Part shown: positions 62,701-64,000 of the stretch, in pieces
How the letters are laid out: every line of letters starts with the position of its first letter
Numbering within the stretch: position 1 is the first letter of the stretch
Assembly: GCA_029856155.1 (NCBI GenBank)
Contig: JAHQWL010000007.1
Span: 1-64,000, forward strand
Direction: 5' to 3'
Length of the DNA stretch: 64,000 nt
Origin: Promethearchaeia archaeon
GTDB taxonomy: Archaea; Asgardarchaeota; Lokiarchaeia; Sigyniarchaeales; SOKP01
Position numbers and translations under genes: made by a program
The notes under the pieces: generated by a model
The model's database searches: none
The model's input: the letters and a program-made list of their open reading frames with translations, nothing else
What the model was told of the DNA's origin: nothing

Positions 62701-62932
62701 TAACTATAGCCATAATACCACTACCAGTAGCTATTTCCCAATCTGGTTGAACTGTTGCAGCTATTTTAAGATTTTCAACATTTTTCTTACTAAATACATT
62801 TCTATAAGAAATTCTTTGATTCCTTTGAGAAAAACCTATAATTTGGATGGAACCAAATATAAGGGACAATATTATTAAAAATCCAATTACTCTTCTTTTT
62901 TTAATTAATTTTATATTCAAGGAATTCACCAC
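59729..62932 (-). CDS. Surface protein with eight ~91-residue repeats
   Basis: This is a 1067-residue secreted protein: signal/anchor helix (about 14-32), an N-terminal beta domain (about 60-275, WYKIAGSS region, like tail-fibre/adhesin domains), eight repeats, a Pro/Gly linker and a C-terminal transmembrane helix (TLIIIIVSVIGGIAAIGVTL) with a short charged cytosolic tail. Each repeat reads INIVSPTENEVF...NGTINxxAW...FYANNTxGD. Asn-x-Ser/Thr sites are very frequent, suggesting heavy N-glycosylation. It is a likely cell-surface adhesin or stalk. The neighbouring MFS gene is convergent. Confidence 0.82.
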   Translation of the reverse strand: MVNSLNIKLIKKRRVIGFLIILSLIFGSIQIIGFSQRNQRISYRNVFSKKNVENLKIAATVQPDWEIATGSGIMAIVNKPSGTQDGDLLILHCTIDGTGQSLVDPLGWDDLLPEWDDSGITIASWYKIAGSSEPINYNTSWSGGSENFVIGIIRITGYDKNDPFQTNSTAYSTGDIVNPSVITTQDNTLIIGFHGLEYVFQGNNYGDTLEPGPTVLYANTSETGNFWDTCSAGMYYEIQANQGASDERTWDVYPDSGTIPDWYAATIAINSQPSGINIVSPTENEVFGVIAPNFTVEVSVPDLNTMWYTVDGGLHNYTFTSNETINQGAWDDLSDGIVSIQFYANNTIGDIKSEQVNVIKDTSAPVINILSPVENEIFRVDPPSFLVEIEDLNLDTMWYSIFNATDVFQNKIFTVNGTIDPTVWGALSDGTYTIRFYANDSLGNTNYEEVDVIKDFDAIIINIVSPTENEVFGVRAPNFIVEFSNTNLNTTWYSVDVGIQNYIFTENGTINQEAWGGLSDGIVTFRCYANNTSGDIYLKQVNVIKNSSAPIINIISPIDNEEFGIDPPNFIIEIIDPNLDTMWYSIFNSTDHSLNITFTMNGTIDSTEWGALYNGTYTLRFYANNSLGNINFEEVVIRKNIYAIFIDIINPIEDEVFGVAAPSFEVEYTGLYLDTMWYTLDAISENYIFTVNGTINQTAWSASPDGVIKINFYANNSVGEIYSKQVNVIKDTSGPNINIISPIENEVFGVAAPSFTVDITDPYLDTMWYSIFNNTDQSLNITFTNNGTINQAEWDAFPNGIVTIRFYANDTLGNINFEEINVTKDIYAIFIDIISPIDNQNFRVASPNFIVEITCAFLNITWYSLDNGLHNYIFTENGTINQEAWDALPDGVVTIQFYASNTLGDVNFEQVNVIKDTSDPIINIVSPTENEVFEDVAPNFIVEIADPNLDTMWYTVNNMDSKYIFTQNSTINQTIWDSLMDGNILLIFYANDTVGNLASEYVIIIKSTPSQEGGPGIDTTLIIIIVSVIGGIAAIGVTLGVLIKKGKIKLFSSREKDLIEPTPDESQ
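59915..62107 (-). repeat. Eight tandem coding repeats, ~274 bases each, in A/B alternation
   Basis: Odd repeats (type A) contain WYTVDGGLHNYIFT-like sequence; even repeats 2, 4 and 6 (type B) contain WYSIFNxTDxSLN. Repeat 8 is type A-like again. A higher-order AB unit of about 184 residues has therefore been duplicated as a block. The DNA repeats are diverged enough to stay stable. Confidence 0.75.
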
Positions 62933-63087
62933 AATTTATGTGTTATAAATAACCTAGACTCTTTAATATATAAATATATTTTAAAGCCTTTTTTCTATAT
63001 TTTGCATCCTTAGAAATTGAAATTAGAGGTATGGAAAGAAATTATTAATTTTTTTAAAGGGTAACCTCTTTTTAATGAGAAGGGTCA

Positions 63088-63924
63088 TTAATTTCTTAAA
63101 AAATTTAGAATTATATTATTAATTTCTAAAGCTCTCGTTTTTGGAGATTCATGACCCGCTTTTTCAATGACTCTAAATACACTATTAAGAATTCTTTTAT
63201 GCATTTCCTCTGCATTGCTTTTTGAACAAACTTTATCATGCGAAGCAGCTAATAATAAGACAGGACTCTTAATTTCATGTAGTCTCTTAAGACTATTATA
63301 TCCTTTCATTGCTTCTATTTGAAGTTCAATATCACGTGGAGTTGGCATAAGAATTGTGCTCTCCCTTATTTCATCTTCAGCAGACCAAATTCCAAAAAAT
63401 TTTTTCATTGGATTTGCCTTTAATTCTTTTCGGTATTTATGATAGAACCAAATATGAGCATTATCCCAAAAAGCTTTCTCTGGGTCTTTTTTTATAAGTT
63501 CTAACTGGTCTAATCTATTTCTTTTCAGTAGCTCTAATCCTACGTTATCTGGGGCTCCACTTACGGTATTCACTAATATTAATTTATCAACATAATCCGG
63601 GTGTTGTAGAGCGAACTGTTGAGCAATAATACCTCCCATAGATGTCCCTAAAATATGAGCTTTTTTAATTTCAAGGTAATTTAGTAATTCTTTAATATCA
63701 TTAGCAAGAGTTTCCATAGTATAGGACTCATTAACTCTTTCAGATTTTCCAGCACCTCGGTTATCAAAAGTTATTACTTTAAAATGTTCAGATAACGCGG
63801 GGACTTGGCATTTAAAACCCTCTTTTCTTGCACCAAACCCTTGAATTAATACAATTGGGTAGTCGTCACCAAATAATTCATAGCAGATTTCTACTCCATT
63901 TATTTTTGCAAAAAGTTCTGTCAT
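63088..63924 (-). CDS. Alpha/beta hydrolase
   Basis: This 278-residue serine hydrolase has VLIQGFGARKEGF, FDNRGAGKSE (about 54-63), the nucleophile elbow GTSMGGIIAQ (about 95-104), LLLAASHDKVCS with the acid Asp, and the catalytic His in KAGHESP near the C-terminus. The length fits lipase/esterase-type and haloalkane-dehalogenase-like enzymes of the fold. Its substrate is unknown. It is followed on its 5' side by a gene on the same strand whose last residues resemble its own C-terminus. Confidence 0.9.
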   Translation of the reverse strand: MTELFAKINGVEICYELFGDDYPIVLIQGFGARKEGFKCQVPALSEHFKVITFDNRGAGKSERVNESYTMETLANDIKELLNYLEIKKAHILGTSMGGIIAQQFALQHPDYVDKLILVNTVSGAPDNVGLELLKRNRLDQLELIKKDPEKAFWDNAHIWFYHKYRKELKANPMKKFFGIWSAEDEIRESTILMPTPRDIELQIEAMKGYNSLKRLHEIKSPVLLLAASHDKVCSKSNAEEMHKRILNSVFRVIEKAGHESPKTRALEINNIILNFLRN

Positions 63925-63937
63925 ATAATTCTTGAAT

Positions 63938-64000
63938 TTACTTTTTTAGAAAATTTGTAATAGTTTCATTGACTTCTGTTGCTTTTTCTTTCGATACTCC
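63938..64000 (-). CDS. C-terminal end of a second alpha/beta-hydrolase-like protein
   Basis: The last 20 codons of a minus-strand gene that enters from the right edge. Its end, NETITNFLKK, resembles the C-terminus of the neighbouring hydrolase (INNIILNFLRN), so a tandem duplicate is likely. Only 13 bases separate it from that gene's start. The rest is outside the window. Confidence 0.4.
   Translation of the reverse strand, partial: GVSKEKATEVNETITNFLKK

Noticed and set aside
63026..63069. Inverted repeat AGAGGT...ACCTCT as a terminator
   Set aside because: The arms are only 6 bp with a loop of over 30 bases; too weak to call in AT-rich DNA.
1..64000. Mobile elements or prophage
   Set aside because: No transposase, integrase, phage gene or long terminal repeat was recognised, and gene content is consistent throughout.

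Overview
The window looks like a chromosomal segment of an Asgard archaeon, most likely Lokiarchaeia (Promethearchaeota). It is strongly AT-rich. It carries an ESCRT cluster (Vps22/EAP30, Vps25, Vps4 and a Snf7-family ESCRT-III protein) next to a Ras/Rab-like GTPase. It also has archaeal ribosomal proteins uS15 and eS1, a tRNA-Gly with a canonical bulge-helix-bulge intron, a histone-fold protein and further proteins with possible longin or roadblock folds. Several starts are preceded by archaeal TATA-like boxes and look leaderless; others have GGAGG-type ribosome sites. The lineage call is inference from gene content. No insertion sequence, prophage or CRISPR array was seen.

Layout. 1-6.4 kb: the end of a secreted FG-GAP protein, the ESCRT cluster, the GTPase and a PfkB sugar kinase. 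6.4-12.9 kb: tRNA-Gly, a 47-codon small ORF, a metallo-beta-lactamase-fold enzyme, a MarR regulator divergent from a QueG/RdhA-like Fe-S protein with a palindrome between them, tRNA-Val and phosphoglycerate kinase. 13-18.2 kb: LarB, LarC and a His-rich NikR, mixed with a membrane protein, a TPR protein and an alkaline-phosphatase-like protein. 18.4-32.2 kb: histone, GH2 glycosidase plus GHMP sugar kinase, rubrerythrin, radical SAM protein, sirtuin, sugar-nucleotide enzyme, acyl-CoA dehydrogenase, eS1/uS15 and XTP pyrophosphatase.

32.2-48.2 kb is one long minus-strand operon: an ABC ATPase, two large FtsX/MacB-type permeases, a roughly 1300-residue secreted membrane-anchored protein and a 1595-residue subtilase whose predicted cytosolic tail carries two zinc ribbons. 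The genes are packed with small gaps or overlaps. This is the best candidate in the window for an undescribed system, perhaps a cell-surface protease/ABC mechanotransmission machine.

48.3-64 kb: RNase III (uncommon in archaea), small proteins of SCP2-like and zinc-ribbon type, three tandem glycerophosphodiester phosphodiesterase paralogues of which the third has lost key residues, and acyl-CoA/lipid-type genes (ADP-forming CoA ligase alpha-like, LmbE deacetylase, AMP-dependent acyl-CoA ligase, membrane hexapeptide-repeat protein, MFS transporter). The segment ends with a surface protein built from eight repeats of about 91 residues in an alternating A/B pattern, and two alpha/beta hydrolases, the last cut by the window edge.

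Three themes link the genes: membrane remodelling and small-GTPase control, nickel handling with nickel-pincer cofactor synthesis, and large cell-surface proteins.
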